DNA of 64,000 bases. Source: an uncultured bacterium. GTDB lineage: Bacteria; Actinomycetota; Actinomycetes; S36-B12; CAIYMF01. Below are positions 43,974-53,439 of this stretch, piece after piece. The position numbers were made by a program, and so were the translations under genes. The stretch's first letter is position 1. Each line of letters begins with the position of its first letter. The stretch covers positions 1 through 64,000 of the forward strand of contig CAIKEU010000047.1 in NCBI GenBank assembly GCA_903826575.1, given 5' to 3'. Below the pieces are notes generated by a model that had not been told where the DNA came from, did not search any database, and saw nothing but the letters and a program-made list of their open reading frames with translations.

Positions 43974-46893
43974 TGACATTAGGCACCAGCACGAACCGGC
44001 GGGCACCCGCCTCAGAGGGGACCAGCAAAGCGGCGGTCACAGATCTAGGATCCGCGCCGCCGCTTACTGAGTGATCTATCGCTTTTTGTCGTCCCGCTTG
44101 CGCATTGCACGTTCTGCACGACGACGTTCTGCGCGACTTGCATCGGGCCCAAGCTCTGGGATCTCGTCGAATGCTTCTTCCGTGCGCACGACCCCCAGCT
44201 TCACCATCGATCGACGGCGCGCTGTACTCGAGCTTGGTTGGACGAGCAGGGCCAAGTCCCTTGGCCGTGATTGCGGGCGCCGACTCAAGTTCAGGTGCGC
44301 CCTGAACTGCATCAAGTTCAGCCTGCGATCCGTCCTCGTCAACTCGAACGATCTCACCATCAACGGACTGGCTCTGGTCGACGTGTACATCAACGTGGAA
44401 CAGATAGCCGACAGACTCTTCCTTGATCCCATCCATCATCGCGTTGAAAAGCTCATATCCTTCACGCTGATATTCCACGAGAGGATCCTTCTGCGAGTAC
44501 GCGCGAAGCCCAATTCCCTCCTGCAAGTAATCCATCTCATAGAGATGCTCACGCCACTTGCGATCAAGTACCGACAGCACGACGCGTCGCTCAAGTTCGC
44601 GCGTTACATCTTCTCCAAGCTCCCGCTCACGCTGGTCATAAGCGAGCTGCGCATCCGATTGCAGCTCTGCCACAAGGAATTCCTGTGACAAGCCGGATTT
44701 GCCACCACCGGAAGCTGCCGCAACCTGATCTGCGGAAACACTGACCGGGTACAGCGTGTTCAGCGCCGTCCAGAGCCGGTCGTAATCCCAATCTTCCGGA
44801 TAGCCCTCGCTAGTCTCCGCGACGACGTAACCCTCGACCGTATCGTCAAGGAACTCGCGAATCTGCTCATGCAAGTCTTCACCCTCGAGAACTCGACGTC
44901 GTTCGTCGTAAATCACCACGCGCTGACGGTTCATAACCTCGTCGTACTTCAAGACGTTCTTGCGAATCTCGAAGTTCTGTCCCTCAACCTGAGTCTGCGC
45001 AGATCGGATCGCATTACTGACCATCTTGGCCTCGATCGGCACATCGTCCGGCACGTTGAACCTGCGAAGGAACGAATCGACGATGTCCGCCTTGAATAGA
45101 CGCATCAAATCGTCTTCGAGTGACAGGTAGAAGCGCGTCTCACCCGGGTCGCCCTGACGTCCTGAACGACCTCGCAACTGATTGTCGATACGGCGTGATT
45201 CGTGACGCTCGGTGCCGAGCACATACAGACCGCCAAGGCTGACGACCTCGTCATGCTCTGCAGCGACAGCCTTCTTCGCACGTTCAAGTGCCAGCGGCCA
45301 TTCCTTCTCGTACTCCTCTGGCGTATCTACCGGACTCAGCTCGCGCTGAGCAAGCTCGGCGGCAGCCATGTACTCAGAGTTTCCGCCGAGCATGATGTCG
45401 GTGCCACGGCCGGCCATGTTCGTGGCAACGGTTACCGCACCCTTGCGGCCGGCTTGGGCGACGATAGCCGCTTCACGCTCGTGGAACTTCGCATTCAAAA
45501 CCTCGTGCGGAATCCCACGCTTACGCAGCAGGTTGGACAAATGCTCGGACTTCTCAACACTCGTCGTACCAACTAGAACAGGCTGACCCTTTGCATAGCG
45601 CTCAGCGAGGTCGTCAATGACCGCGTTGTACTTGGACGCTTCCGTCCGATAAACCAAGTCAGGTTCGTCGAGTCGCTGGATCCCACGGTTCGTCGGGATA
45701 GGAATGACGCCGAGCTTATAAATCTGATCGAACTCAGCGGCCTCAGTCATGGCCGTACCGGTCATTCCGGACAGCTTGGAGTAAAGCCGGAAGTAATTCT
45801 GCAGGGTGATGGTGGCGAGAGTCTGGTTCTCTTGCTTAATCTCCACACCTTCCTTGGCTTCAATCGCCTGGTGCATTCCCTCGTTGTAACGACGCCCCGC
45901 CAAGATACGACCAGTGTGCTCATCCACGATGAGGACTTCGCCGTTCATAACGACGTAATCCTTGTCGCGCTTGAAAAGTTCCTTTGCCTTCAACGCATTG
46001 TTGAGATAGCCGACGAGCGGCGTGTTCACCGATTCGTATAGGTTATCGATACCTAGCCAGTCTTCGACCTTGGCAACACCCGACTCAAGAATTCCGACGG
46101 TGCGCTTCTTTTCATCCGCCTCGTAGTCACCTGGGATTCCCTTGTCCTCGTCACCCTTAACCAGACGGGGCACGAGCCGGGCAAATTCGTTGTACCACTT
46201 CTGCGGCGCATCAGCCGGACCACTAATAATCAATGGCGTACGCGCTTCATCGATCAAGATGGAGTCCGTCTCATCGACCACGGCGAAGTTATGACCGCGT
46301 TGAACACGTTCCTCAATCGACCACGCCATGTTGTCGCGTAGGTAGTCGAACCCGAACTCATTGTTCGTGCCGTATGTGATGTCGGCTTCATAGGCCAGGC
46401 GGCGCTCGGCCGGATCCATATTCGCCAGAATTACGCCAACGGATAGACCCAGGAAGCGGTGTACTCGCCCCATCCACTCGGAGTCACGCTCGGCGAGATA
46501 GTCATTGACAGTGACGACGTGGACGCCATCACCGGAAAGTGCGTTCAAATAAGCGGGAAGAGTAGACACCAGGGTCTTACCCTCACCGGTCTTCATCTCC
46601 GCAATATTGCCCAAGTGGAGCGCTGCACCACCCATGATCTGCACGTCGTAATGACGCTGACCGAGGGTGCGCTTGGCAGCCTCGCGCACAGTGGCGAACG
46701 CTTCCGGCAGCAACGAGTCCAGTGACTCGCCTTCTGCATAGCGGGCCTGATACTCGGCGGTCTTGGCGCGGAGCTCATCGTCGGTGAGGCCTACGAAATC
46801 CTCTTCGAGGGCGTTCACTTGCCGTGAGATCGCCTCAAGTTTCTTGAGGAGACGACCCTCTCCAGCACGAAGAATCTTGTCGAGAATCGACAC
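43885..46893 (-). CDS. secA: Preprotein translocase subunit SecA, with a probable frameshift near the C-terminus
   Basis: The ATPase motor of Sec export. DEAD-type NBD1 with [14 protein letters not shown] near 100 and the [16 protein letters not shown] box; NBD2 with [24 protein letters not shown] and [16 protein letters not shown]. The GTG at 46893 is preceded by AAGGAC. As read, the frame gives 1002 residues with an Arg/Cys-rich end unlike SecA. Removing one G from the G5 run at 44196-44192 switches to a frame reading [17 protein letters not shown] and [19 protein letters not shown], ending at 44076 (938 residues, a normal length). No C-terminal zinc-binding Cys motif in either version. Confidence 0.95.
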   Translation of the reverse strand: MSILDKILRAGEGRLLKKLEAISRQVNALEEDFVGLTDDELRAKTAEYQARYAEGESLDSLLPEAFATVREAAKRTLGQRHYDVQIMGGAALHLGNIAEMKTGEGKTLVSTLPAYLNALSGDGVHVVTVNDYLAERDSEWMGRVHRFLGLSVGVILANMDPAERRLAYEADITYGTNNEFGFDYLRDNMAWSIEERVQRGHNFAVVDETDSILIDEARTPLIISGPADAPQKWYNEFARLVPRLVKGDEDKGIPGDYEADEKKRTVGILESGVAKVEDWLGIDNLYESVNTPLVGYLNNALKAKELFKRDKDYVVMNGEVLIVDEHTGRILAGRRYNEGMHQAIEAKEGVEIKQENQTLATITLQNYFRLYSKLSGMTGTAMTEAAEFDQIYKLGVIPIPTNRGIQRLDEPDLVYRTEASKYNAVIDDLAERYAKGQPVLVGTTSVEKSEHLSNLLRKRGIPHEVLNAKFHEREAAIVAQAGRKGAVTVATNMAGRGTDIMLGGNSEYMAAAELAQRELSPVDTPEEYEKEWPLALERAKKAVAAEHDEVVSLGGLYVLGTERHESRRIDNQLRGRSGRQGDPGETRFYLSLEDDLMRLFKADIVDSFLRRFNVPDDVPIEAKMVSNAIRSAQTQVEGQNFEIRKNVLKYDEVMNRQRVVIYDERRRVLEGEDLHEQIREFLDDTVEGYVVAETSEGYPEDWDYDRLWTALNTLYPVSVSADQVAAASGGGKSGLSQEFLVAELQSDAQLAYDQRERELGEDVTRELERRVVLSVLDRKWREHLYEMDYLQEGIGLRAYSQKDPLVEYQREGYELFNAMMDGIKEESVGYLFHVDVHVDQSQSVDGEIVRVDEDGSQAELDAVQGAPELESAPAITAKGLGPARPTKLEYSAPSIDGEAGGRAHGRSIRRDPRAWARCKSRRTSSCRTCNAQAGRQKAIDHSVSGGADPRSVTAALLVPSEAGARRFVLVPNVITGSRAGCNANVHPSPRAAALQRGHVHLR
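44028..44065. terminator. Hairpin between the Rv3235-family gene and secA
   Basis: A perfect 9-bp inverted repeat, AAGCGGCGG (44028-44036) and CCGCCGCTT (44057-44065), with a 20-base loop between the convergent genes. It has no T-run, so it is only terminator-like. It lies just past 44076, where the likely native secA frame ends. Confidence 0.5.
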
Positions 46894-47112
46894 CGTGTAC
46901 GTCCTTGTCAGCCCAGTCAAGAGTCAATGACCGCTTCCGGACATGACCCAGCCAACGGATTCACCGCTGCTACTACTGATGGTAACAATCAGGTCACGAG
47001 TGCGGGTAGTCGGAGGTTCCGCTGTGCGCGCAACGGCTCGCCGGCCCGCAGACACCCAGATCCAGAAGAAACCCTGTCGACACCACGACAGAGATTGCGA
47101 TCTGATGGGCTT

Positions 47113-47688
47113 GTGAACGTGCCGGCCCCGCTACCACCCCGCCCAGATCTGACCGACGGGGTCGTTCTACTGCGCCAACCAGAGATAGCCGACATTCCAG
47201 CGATCACCCGCGGCGCTAGCGAACCGTCTGTCGCGCGCTACACCACCGTGCCCTCGCCCTACAGCGAATCCGATGCGCAGTGGTTCGTCGACGAAGTCCA
47301 CGCAACGTGGCAAGCCGGCACAGCCGCGACTTTCGCTGTCTGCGACGCCCAGCAGCCCGCCGCCCTGCTGGGCATGGTCGGACTTCACAACATCGACCGG
47401 GCCGGCGATCCTGGCGGTACCGCAGAGATTGGCTATTGGCTGAGCACACCCGCCCGTGGACGGGGCCTTATGCGGCGGTCGGTTCGGGTCCTGAGTACGT
47501 GGGCCATCGACGAATTGGGTCTGGCCCGCATTGATTGGATTGCCGCCGCTGGAAACACGTCCTCGCGCAACGTTGTGGCGCATAGCGGCTATCAATATGA
47601 AGGATTCATTCGGCTCGGCATGATGCAGCGGGGCCAACGCATTGACGCCTGGGTTGGCGGACTGATCGCCGAGGAGCTCATTCGCTAG
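47113..47688 (+). CDS. GNAT-family N-acetyltransferase (RimJ/RimL-like)
   Basis: About 191 residues from a GTG at 47113. It starts with DLTDGVVLLRQPEIADIPAI, has TAEIGYWLSTPARGRGLMRRSVRVL (acetyl-CoA loop RGRG) and ends GYQYEGFIRLGMMQRGQRIDAWV, typical of RimJ/RimL-type ribosomal-protein or small-molecule acetyltransferases. A longer frame from 46927 adds a low-quality N-terminus and is not preferred. Divergent from secA. Confidence 0.85.
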   Translation: MNVPAPLPPRPDLTDGVVLLRQPEIADIPAITRGASEPSVARYTTVPSPYSESDAQWFVDEVHATWQAGTAATFAVCDAQQPAALLGMVGLHNIDRAGDPGGTAEIGYWLSTPARGRGLMRRSVRVLSTWAIDELGLARIDWIAAAGNTSSRNVVAHSGYQYEGFIRLGMMQRGQRIDAWVGGLIAEELIR

Positions 47689-47707
47689 ATATGTGCGAAC
47701 ACGCCAG

Positions 47708-49006
47708 CTAGTCCCGCGCGATGGCACCCAGTAATGCAGCCTGAGCATCGGCGGGGATGACGCGATCGACAGCCACCGTCGAACAACCCACCCATGCAGC
47801 CGCCTCGCGCAAAGCTGAAGCAGTGCCGTTAATGCTCGCCGCCGGGACGGCACCGCGAGCGTTCACTTCGAATGTCACTTGACGCGCGTGCAACGTGTCC
47901 TTGACGCGTTTGGGATCGACGCGAGCAACAAGTTTTCCGCCGTGAAGAACGGGCATCGTGAAGTAACCGTGAACGCGTTTCGGGGCCGGAACATAGGCCT
48001 CGAGTTGGTAATCGAAATCGAAAAGCCGGGACGTGCGACCGCGATGCCACACCAGAGAATCAAATGGTGAAAGCAACGTCGTTCGCGAACGTGGACGCTC
48101 GGAAACCGCCGCGAGCAATCCCGAGTCCGCATATGCCAGCGCGGACCAACCCTGAACTCGCACAGGAACAATCACCCCCTGCTCGACGAGATCCTCGAGC
48201 CCCCGTGCAATCAGTTCCCTCGAGTGATGTTTGGTGGCTAACCGATGCACGTCGAGGACGTCCGCATGAGTGCCAACCCCAACGATTCGCACCGATCGCG
48301 CCAACAGTTCGCGAATACATTCGCGATCAGGCGGACCAAACACCCCATCCTCATCCACCCAGGACGCAGCAGGGGTTCGGTGCTGATCGGGAATCGCTCG
48401 ATCCGCTAAGTCGTAAACGCGACGCCAACCAACCCGGCGGACACACACAACCTCGCCGATATCCAGCAACCACTCAACAGCGATTTTAGTGTCCGACCAG
48501 TCCCACCATTCGCCGCCTTTCTTCGCACCGCCCAAGTCAGTGCTGGTTTGCGGCCCGCCCACCTCCAACTGGTGACGAACCCCATCCAAGGCGTCGCGCG
48601 GCACATCATGCCAACGGATACCTCGTCGATTAAACGATCTGCGGCGCATGGAAAACCATGGCCACAGATCTATGGGCAATATGCATGCCGCATGTGACCA
48701 GTATTCGAACGTACGTGGTTCATCTGGATGGTCATTGCCAACACCACCACCCCAGTACGCCACCTCAATCGCGTCACGACCGACCGCACCAAGTCGTGCA
48801 TAGGGGATCAACTCGTGACTTCGCGCAAGAACGCCGATCGTGTCGAGTTGGACCGCACCAAGCTGTTCAAGCACATCACCGACAGCCGTCGTGCGTCGGG
48901 GCAACGTCGCTCGCGCACTAACCGTCGGAGCACCCTTATCGAGTAACTGAGCCGTGATCGCCAGACCACGTGCCTGCGCCAGGCTGATCTCGCTCACCGA
49001 GGTCAT
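47708..49006 (-). CDS. Winged-helix DNA glycosylase, YcaQ/AlkX family
   Basis: 432 residues from the ATG at 49006. QLGAVQLDTIGVLARSHELIPYARLG carries the QLD motif of the HTH_42/YcaQ family, with FEYWSHAACILPIDLWPWF after it. The C-terminal half includes LLSPFDSLVWHRGRTSRLFDFDYQLEAYVP. YcaQ unhooks DNA interstrand crosslinks; actinomycete paralogues (AlkX/AZL-type) act on related lesions. Which lesion is not determined. Confidence 0.85.
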   Translation of the reverse strand: MTSVSEISLAQARGLAITAQLLDKGAPTVSARATLPRRTTAVGDVLEQLGAVQLDTIGVLARSHELIPYARLGAVGRDAIEVAYWGGGVGNDHPDEPRTFEYWSHAACILPIDLWPWFSMRRRSFNRRGIRWHDVPRDALDGVRHQLEVGGPQTSTDLGGAKKGGEWWDWSDTKIAVEWLLDIGEVVCVRRVGWRRVYDLADRAIPDQHRTPAASWVDEDGVFGPPDRECIRELLARSVRIVGVGTHADVLDVHRLATKHHSRELIARGLEDLVEQGVIVPVRVQGWSALAYADSGLLAAVSERPRSRTTLLSPFDSLVWHRGRTSRLFDFDYQLEAYVPAPKRVHGYFTMPVLHGGKLVARVDPKRVKDTLHARQVTFEVNARGAVPAASINGTASALREAAAWVGCSTVAVDRVIPADAQAALLGAIARD

Positions 49007-49021
49007 CGTCGTCAACCAATC

Positions 49022-49690
49022 TCACCCAACCTGAATCAGTCCATCGCGGACAGCGCGAACGACCGCTTCCATCCGCGAGTGCACCTGCAACTTCTCATGA
49101 ATCGAACGCACATGATTCTTAACAGTGTTCTCACTGATGTAGAGCGCATGTGCAATCGCCTTGTTGTTCATCCCCTGCGCAATGTGACGCAGTACGTCCA
49201 ACTCACGTCTAGATAGCGGACTTGCCCCCTCGTGCAGGCCCTCTGATCGACGAGTTGCCGCGGCGAATTCCTCCAAAAGGCGACCACTGATAACCGGGGA
49301 AATAAGCGAAGAACCCGACGCGACAGTTCGGATGGCAGCAACAAGTTCTTCGGCGGTGAGATCCTTACGCACGTATCCACGCGCACCCGCACGAACTGCG
49401 CCCGCCAGCTCCGTGTCGTCCTCTTCTTGCACCATAACAATGACGCGGGTAGTTGGGCTCACCTCACTGACCAGTTCACATACGCGAGTGCACCCACCCG
49501 GAAGTCCGCTGTCCAACAAGATGATGTCTATGGCGCTGTCCGGCAAAATAGCCGCGAGTTCAACGTCGGAACCCAACGACGCGATTACGTCCACGTCGGC
49601 AACTGTCGCCAATGAGTGCGTGACGCCCGCGCCGAACAGAGGCGCTCGATCGGCGACGAGTACGCGAACAACTGAGGTGAACTCACTCAC
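49022..49690 (-). CDS. NarL/FixJ-type response regulator (LuxR HTH)
   Basis: 222 residues. The receiver domain (about 8-125) has the phospho-acceptor aspartate in IDIILLDSGLPGG, but the acidic pair is reduced (VADRAP). A LuxR HTH follows (SRRELDVLRHIAQGMNNKAIAHALYISENTVKNHV). No kinase gene is adjacent. A 16-bp inverted repeat brackets its promoter/start, suggesting autoregulation. GTG start. Confidence 0.88.
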   Translation of the reverse strand: MSEFTSVVRVLVADRAPLFGAGVTHSLATVADVDVIASLGSDVELAAILPDSAIDIILLDSGLPGGCTRVCELVSEVSPTTRVIVMVQEEDDTELAGAVRAGARGYVRKDLTAEELVAAIRTVASGSSLISPVISGRLLEEFAAATRRSEGLHEGASPLSRRELDVLRHIAQGMNNKAIAHALYISENTVKNHVRSIHEKLQVHSRMEAVVRAVRDGLIQVG

Positions 49691-49738
49691 GCAGGCATCA
49701 TGTCACGACACGACAGCTGCGAAGTGAGTTCACCTCAG
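49672..49738. promoter_or_regulatory. 16-bp inverted repeat around the response-regulator start
   Basis: CTGAGGTGAACTCACT (49672-49687) and AGTGAGTTCACCTCAG (49723-49738) are perfect inverted copies 35 bp apart. Each arm also contains a smaller dyad GTGA-N2-TCAC. One arm is in the first codons, the other 33-48 bp upstream of the start. This fits a two-site operator for a dimeric regulator, perhaps the gene's own product. Confidence 0.6.
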
Positions 49739-49756
49739 ATAGGTCAAGAACCTTCG

Positions 49757-50431
49757 CTACGAGGCGACGTCCGACTGTGCCGTTTCCACCTCTAAACGCA
49801 ACAGGCCGTAGTCATATCCGCGACGCTTGTATACAACTGTCGGCTGATGTGTCTGAGCATCCAAGAAGAGGAAGAAGTCATGACCAACCAGTTCCATTGA
49901 ATGTAGGGCGTCTGCAACGGTCATCGGTGCACTTGGATGGGTCTTGTCACGGACCACGATAGGCCCGTCTTCGTACACCACATCCGAGTCATCAAAGTCC
50001 AACACTGTCGCAGTCGCCGGTAGCGCGTCGATCTTTGAGTAAGAGTCCAACCCACCGAGGGTTGGCGCGGTTGTCATCAGCGGAATCGGCTTGCCATGCT
50101 TGTCATGCTTGCTGTGTTTACGATCCGCCGCTCGACGAAGTCGTTCCTCGAGCCGGGTGTACGCCAGGTCAAACGCGGTGAACTTGTCGGGGGCATTGGC
50201 CTCCGCACGAATCACCGGACCCTTAGCCGCAATCGTGAGTTCAACTTCGAACGCATGATCCGCCTGACGCGGATTCGTTTCCTTTGAGACCTCTACGTCG
50301 ATGCGAGTGACGTGAATTCCAAATTTTTCTATTCGACCGATCTTGTGCAGGACATGCTCCCGAAACTTCTGAGACACCTCGATGTGGCGTCCGTGGATGA
50401 CAACTTCGGCGGGTGCGTGCATGGTGCTCAT
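49757..50431 (-). CDS. hpf: Long-form ribosome hibernation promoting factor
   Basis: 224 residues. The N-terminal S30AE domain (about 5-110; VVIHGRHIEVSQKFREHVLHKIGRIEKF, then EVELTIAAKGPVIRAEA) binds the 30S A/P region, and the C-terminal dimerisation domain (about 165-224; ADALHSMELVGHDFFLFLDAQT, YKRRGYDYGLLRL) makes 100S ribosomes. The long, basic linker is Asp/His/Lys-rich. ATG start with GGAAGG about seven bases upstream. Confidence 0.95.
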   Translation of the reverse strand: MSTMHAPAEVVIHGRHIEVSQKFREHVLHKIGRIEKFGIHVTRIDVEVSKETNPRQADHAFEVELTIAAKGPVIRAEANAPDKFTAFDLAYTRLEERLRRAADRKHSKHDKHGKPIPLMTTAPTLGGLDSYSKIDALPATATVLDFDDSDVVYEDGPIVVRDKTHPSAPMTVADALHSMELVGHDFFLFLDAQTHQPTVVYKRRGYDYGLLRLEVETAQSDVAS

Positions 50432-50945
50432 TAAGCATCACCTTCCTGCATCTTGTTCGGTGTATATGAGCGTCGTTAGCCGACGTTCATATGTGACTCT
50501 CCTTCTTGCCCCGTGCGATCCTCGTTCGCACGAAAATTTTGCGCATCTTCTTGCATCGTGTGAATTGCGTCGGACATTAGTGAATTGCGTGACACCCGAT
50601 CGGCCGACCTGGTTTTCGACCCCACATTCGCCTGCTGAGGGTCTCGCCGCACCCGGGCGGGTATCACGCGACTACTCCCCTTCTCTCGAAGTTCCGCGCA
50701 GATGTACGCAGAGTCAAGGCAGGACTTACTTCTAAACCGCACCGTGATCGAGCGACAAAGAGTCGCCTTACGTGGACCGCTTTGCCTGCGGCTGGCATCG
50801 GCTTGCTCCCGAGCGGCTCCGTCAACCGGAACCGCTTCGGGGGCGCAACCACGGACCCGAGCGGGTGTCACGAGACCAACGTATCCCCGCGGACGCCGGT
50901 TTGCTGGTTACTAGGCAAACCTCTCTCACCCATTTGCGTCCGGAG
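50432..50945. other. 514-bp intergenic region upstream of hpf with a thrice-repeated motif
   Basis: No credible gene is found; reading frames here are low-complexity. The motif CGTGAYACCCGNNCGG occurs three times: plus orientation at 50587-50603, minus orientation at 50669-50653 and 50873-50857. The two minus copies contain ACCCG/CGGGT hairpins. The long leader may hold an unrecognised regulatory RNA or operators controlling hpf. Confidence 0.5.
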
Positions 50946-51647
50946 TCACCTAATTCCCCCTTTCGCTGCCGCGATAACACCGGCACCGAGGACCTCAAAG
51001 CCTGCGCCAGCCAATACTCTCTGCGCCGATGCAAGCGTTGCTCCAGTCGTGACCACGTCGTCGACGAGTACGACTGGAGCGCCCACGGGCGCACGTCCGC
51101 GCAAGGTGAAGGCATCGTGCATGTTTGCGATGCGTTCACCGCGACTCAAACCGACGTGATCGCGATGACCACGACGCATACTCAGCAGCCGCTGTGAGCG
51201 GATCTCCATTCCCGAGCGACGTAGAAGCGCCGCGGCAGTGTGAGCCAGATCAGCGACCGGATCAGCATCACGCAAGCGGATCGAATCGACTGTTGCGGCG
51301 ATCGGTGCAAGTAGTAAGGGGCTGCGCAAGAGTACAGGCGACCCTTCCTCGATGCTCAAGAGCAGATGCGCAATCGAACGAGCCAGAAGTTGGCCCAAGA
51401 GCGGACGTAAACTCCATTCCCCCCGATCCTTGAATGCGATGACTAGCTGGGAAATGGGAGGTTCATACGTGACCGCTTGGGCCACTTGGATGCCGTGGTA
51501 CGTGCCAATCGTCACGCGCGGCTCTATCTGGGCGACGCACCGCACACACACCGGACCGCGACCCGCTGAACATCCGGCACAAACCCCCGCGAGGAATTGC
51601 TCAGCCAAGAACTCTCTAGCTCGCACGACCAACGGATCAATCACCAC
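50946..51647 (-). CDS. comF: ComF-family phosphoribosyltransferase-like protein
   Basis: 233 residues. An N-terminal CxxC pair region (GVCAGCSAGRGPVCVRC, near 20-37) precedes a PRT type I domain with the PRPP loop VVLVDDVVTTGATLASAQRVL near 187. ComF proteins serve DNA uptake and recombination. It sits in the actinobacterial lpqB-comF-hpf order. GTG start. Confidence 0.88.
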   Translation of the reverse strand: MVIDPLVVRAREFLAEQFLAGVCAGCSAGRGPVCVRCVAQIEPRVTIGTYHGIQVAQAVTYEPPISQLVIAFKDRGEWSLRPLLGQLLARSIAHLLLSIEEGSPVLLRSPLLLAPIAATVDSIRLRDADPVADLAHTAAALLRRSGMEIRSQRLLSMRRGHRDHVGLSRGERIANMHDAFTLRGRAPVGAPVVLVDDVVTTGATLASAQRVLAGAGFEVLGAGVIAAAKGGIR

Positions 51648-51762
51648 GAGATAACGACATCAGGTTTACGCCCACATAAGTGGTGTAGACCAACACATGT
51701 GGACGACTCTTAGCGATAAACTCTGTGCATGGCGCTGGCGCATGTTCAGTGCGGCTGCATCA

Positions 51763-53439
51763 CTAGCCCGGATAAGCCGGATCAATGGCGGTGCCAACAC
51801 TTGTCCAGGTATTGCCGACACTTCGATAGAGCGATCCCCCAGCACCGATCAAGGTACTCATCGATGGCGCAGTGGCGATGCTCACCGCCCCGTCGGGGAC
51901 CGAGACACTGCTCACCCGAGCGGTGCCGACCGCGATGTAGGCCACTTGCAGGGACGCGGCACCCGTTGTTCCAAGAACGGCCAAAGTTCCGCTATCGCTC
52001 CACGCCAAATCGATCGCATCGGTGAGCACAGATTCAATTCTGATTGGGTCCGAGACGCCAATCGCATCAGCCGACCGCTCAACGCGAGCGACCATGGGCT
52101 CCACTCGAGTACCTCGTCGGATCAGTAACCCAGCGCGCGTACCGTCCCGAGATATCGACACCGCGAGCAGATCGGCGTCGCGAACACCCGCTGGCAGTCC
52201 GCTCACGGCAATATGTCCCGCGACACCAGACTTAATCAACTCCAGCCCGCTACCGCGGTCGACCACCCATATTTCCCCTGCGGAATCCCACGACGGACGG
52301 GAAAGTTCGGCACCTGAATAGCGCTTAACTGCTCGTTGGGCCCCACCATATTTGGCTGTCCACAACGTTCGGCGATCAAGGCTGAGGCCAGCAATTTGGG
52401 TTGCTCCAAAATCGATCGCGGGTGACACAATCGGCGGCTTAACTTGTCCGAGCGCTTGGAGTTTGTCATCGGCGGTAACTGAGACGAGCCCACGATCGTT
52501 GACGGCGATTGCACCCTTGCCAGCTTGGTCGGGGTCGTAGGCATTCCAACTCGATACGGATTGGATGGCGGACTGACCCGGAACCGCAACAGGTTGACCC
52601 CCGACAGTAATCCGGAACGAGCCAATCGACGGCACTTGACGAAGAGTCCAAGCCAGTTGGGCTGACAGCACCTTGCGGGTGGCATCATCTGCCTCAAGCA
52701 CTTCACTGCTAAGCGCCACCTGAGCAACGCCATCGACGACTGGGACCGAATCCAGGGCTAGACGCGTCCCTTCAGGGAACCCCGTCCGCACTGAGGGAGC
52801 GATCCACGACGTAGGGCCCGCTAGAAGTGCACGCACCAGTTGAGTTGCCATTCCGGCTCCCGATACCGGGATGGTGATCGCAGCCGGGACGAGAGCACCG
52901 AAGTCACGGGTGAAGTAGTAGAGGTCGAACGCCCGGAATCCCCGATCGATATCGCCAGGACCTAGCACCAGACCTGTCGGTACTGATGACAGACGCCATT
53001 CTCCATCGACTTTGGTCACCTCATAGACGTCGTCTAGTTTCGTCCCGGGATTCGCGACGGTGTACTGACCGGTGGCATCGATTGAGCCCAAAAGATTGCC
53101 CTGAACCTCAACGGCGCTTCCCTTCGCCGCGTAGGTCAGACCGCCATTGTCATAAACGGCCACACCCGATCCCGGATCCCACAGCGCCGCTGCCTTACCG
53201 GTCAAGTACTGCCGGGCAACCGCGTATGCACCATCAGCAGAAGCCGACGCTTCCTGGAACCCTCGAACCAGATCTTCCTGAGACATCCCGGGGGCCGGCG
53301 GCCGAGCAATCACTCGAATGAATTGATCCTGACCCGCCACCGCAACTGCCGGTCCCTGTTCGATAGGACCGGATGTCGGGACACTGCTGCAGGCGGCTAG
53401 TGCCATGCCCGCAACAACAAGGAGGCAAAGACGTTTCAT
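51763..53439 (-). CDS. lpqB: Lipoprotein LpqB, MtrAB accessory factor
   Basis: 558 residues with a lipobox (LAACSS; Cys17). An N-terminal domain is followed by a GerMN-like module (about 180-300) with ALDSVPVVDGVAQVALSSE, and a C-terminal beta-propeller-like region. LpqB binds the extracellular part of MtrB and modulates MtrA phosphorylation. It overlaps mtrB by ATGA. Confidence 0.93.
   Translation of the reverse strand: MKRLCLLVVAGMALAACSSVPTSGPIEQGPAVAVAGQDQFIRVIARPPAPGMSQEDLVRGFQEASASADGAYAVARQYLTGKAAALWDPGSGVAVYDNGGLTYAAKGSAVEVQGNLLGSIDATGQYTVANPGTKLDDVYEVTKVDGEWRLSSVPTGLVLGPGDIDRGFRAFDLYYFTRDFGALVPAAITIPVSGAGMATQLVRALLAGPTSWIAPSVRTGFPEGTRLALDSVPVVDGVAQVALSSEVLEADDATRKVLSAQLAWTLRQVPSIGSFRITVGGQPVAVPGQSAIQSVSSWNAYDPDQAGKGAIAVNDRGLVSVTADDKLQALGQVKPPIVSPAIDFGATQIAGLSLDRRTLWTAKYGGAQRAVKRYSGAELSRPSWDSAGEIWVVDRGSGLELIKSGVAGHIAVSGLPAGVRDADLLAVSISRDGTRAGLLIRRGTRVEPMVARVERSADAIGVSDPIRIESVLTDAIDLAWSDSGTLAVLGTTGAASLQVAYIAVGTARVSSVSVPDGAVSIATAPSMSTLIGAGGSLYRSVGNTWTSVGTAIDPAYPG

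Noticed and set aside
43885-44190. C-terminal extension of SecA as a genuine new domain
   Set aside because: It overlaps the convergent gene and a hairpin, is Arg/Cys-rich without structure, and a one-base change restores a SecA-like end.
46927-47112. Longer N-terminus for the GNAT protein
   Set aside because: Composition is poor and the acetyltransferase domain starts after the GTG at 47113.
50660-50720. Manganese (yybP-ykoY) riboswitch-like AAGGGGAGTAG before hpf
   Set aside because: Only this short string matches; the rest of the conserved core was not found and hpf is not a usual target.
50476-50871. Possible small gene between comF and hpf
   Set aside because: No family features, odd composition, and it overlaps the repeated motif and the hpf leader.
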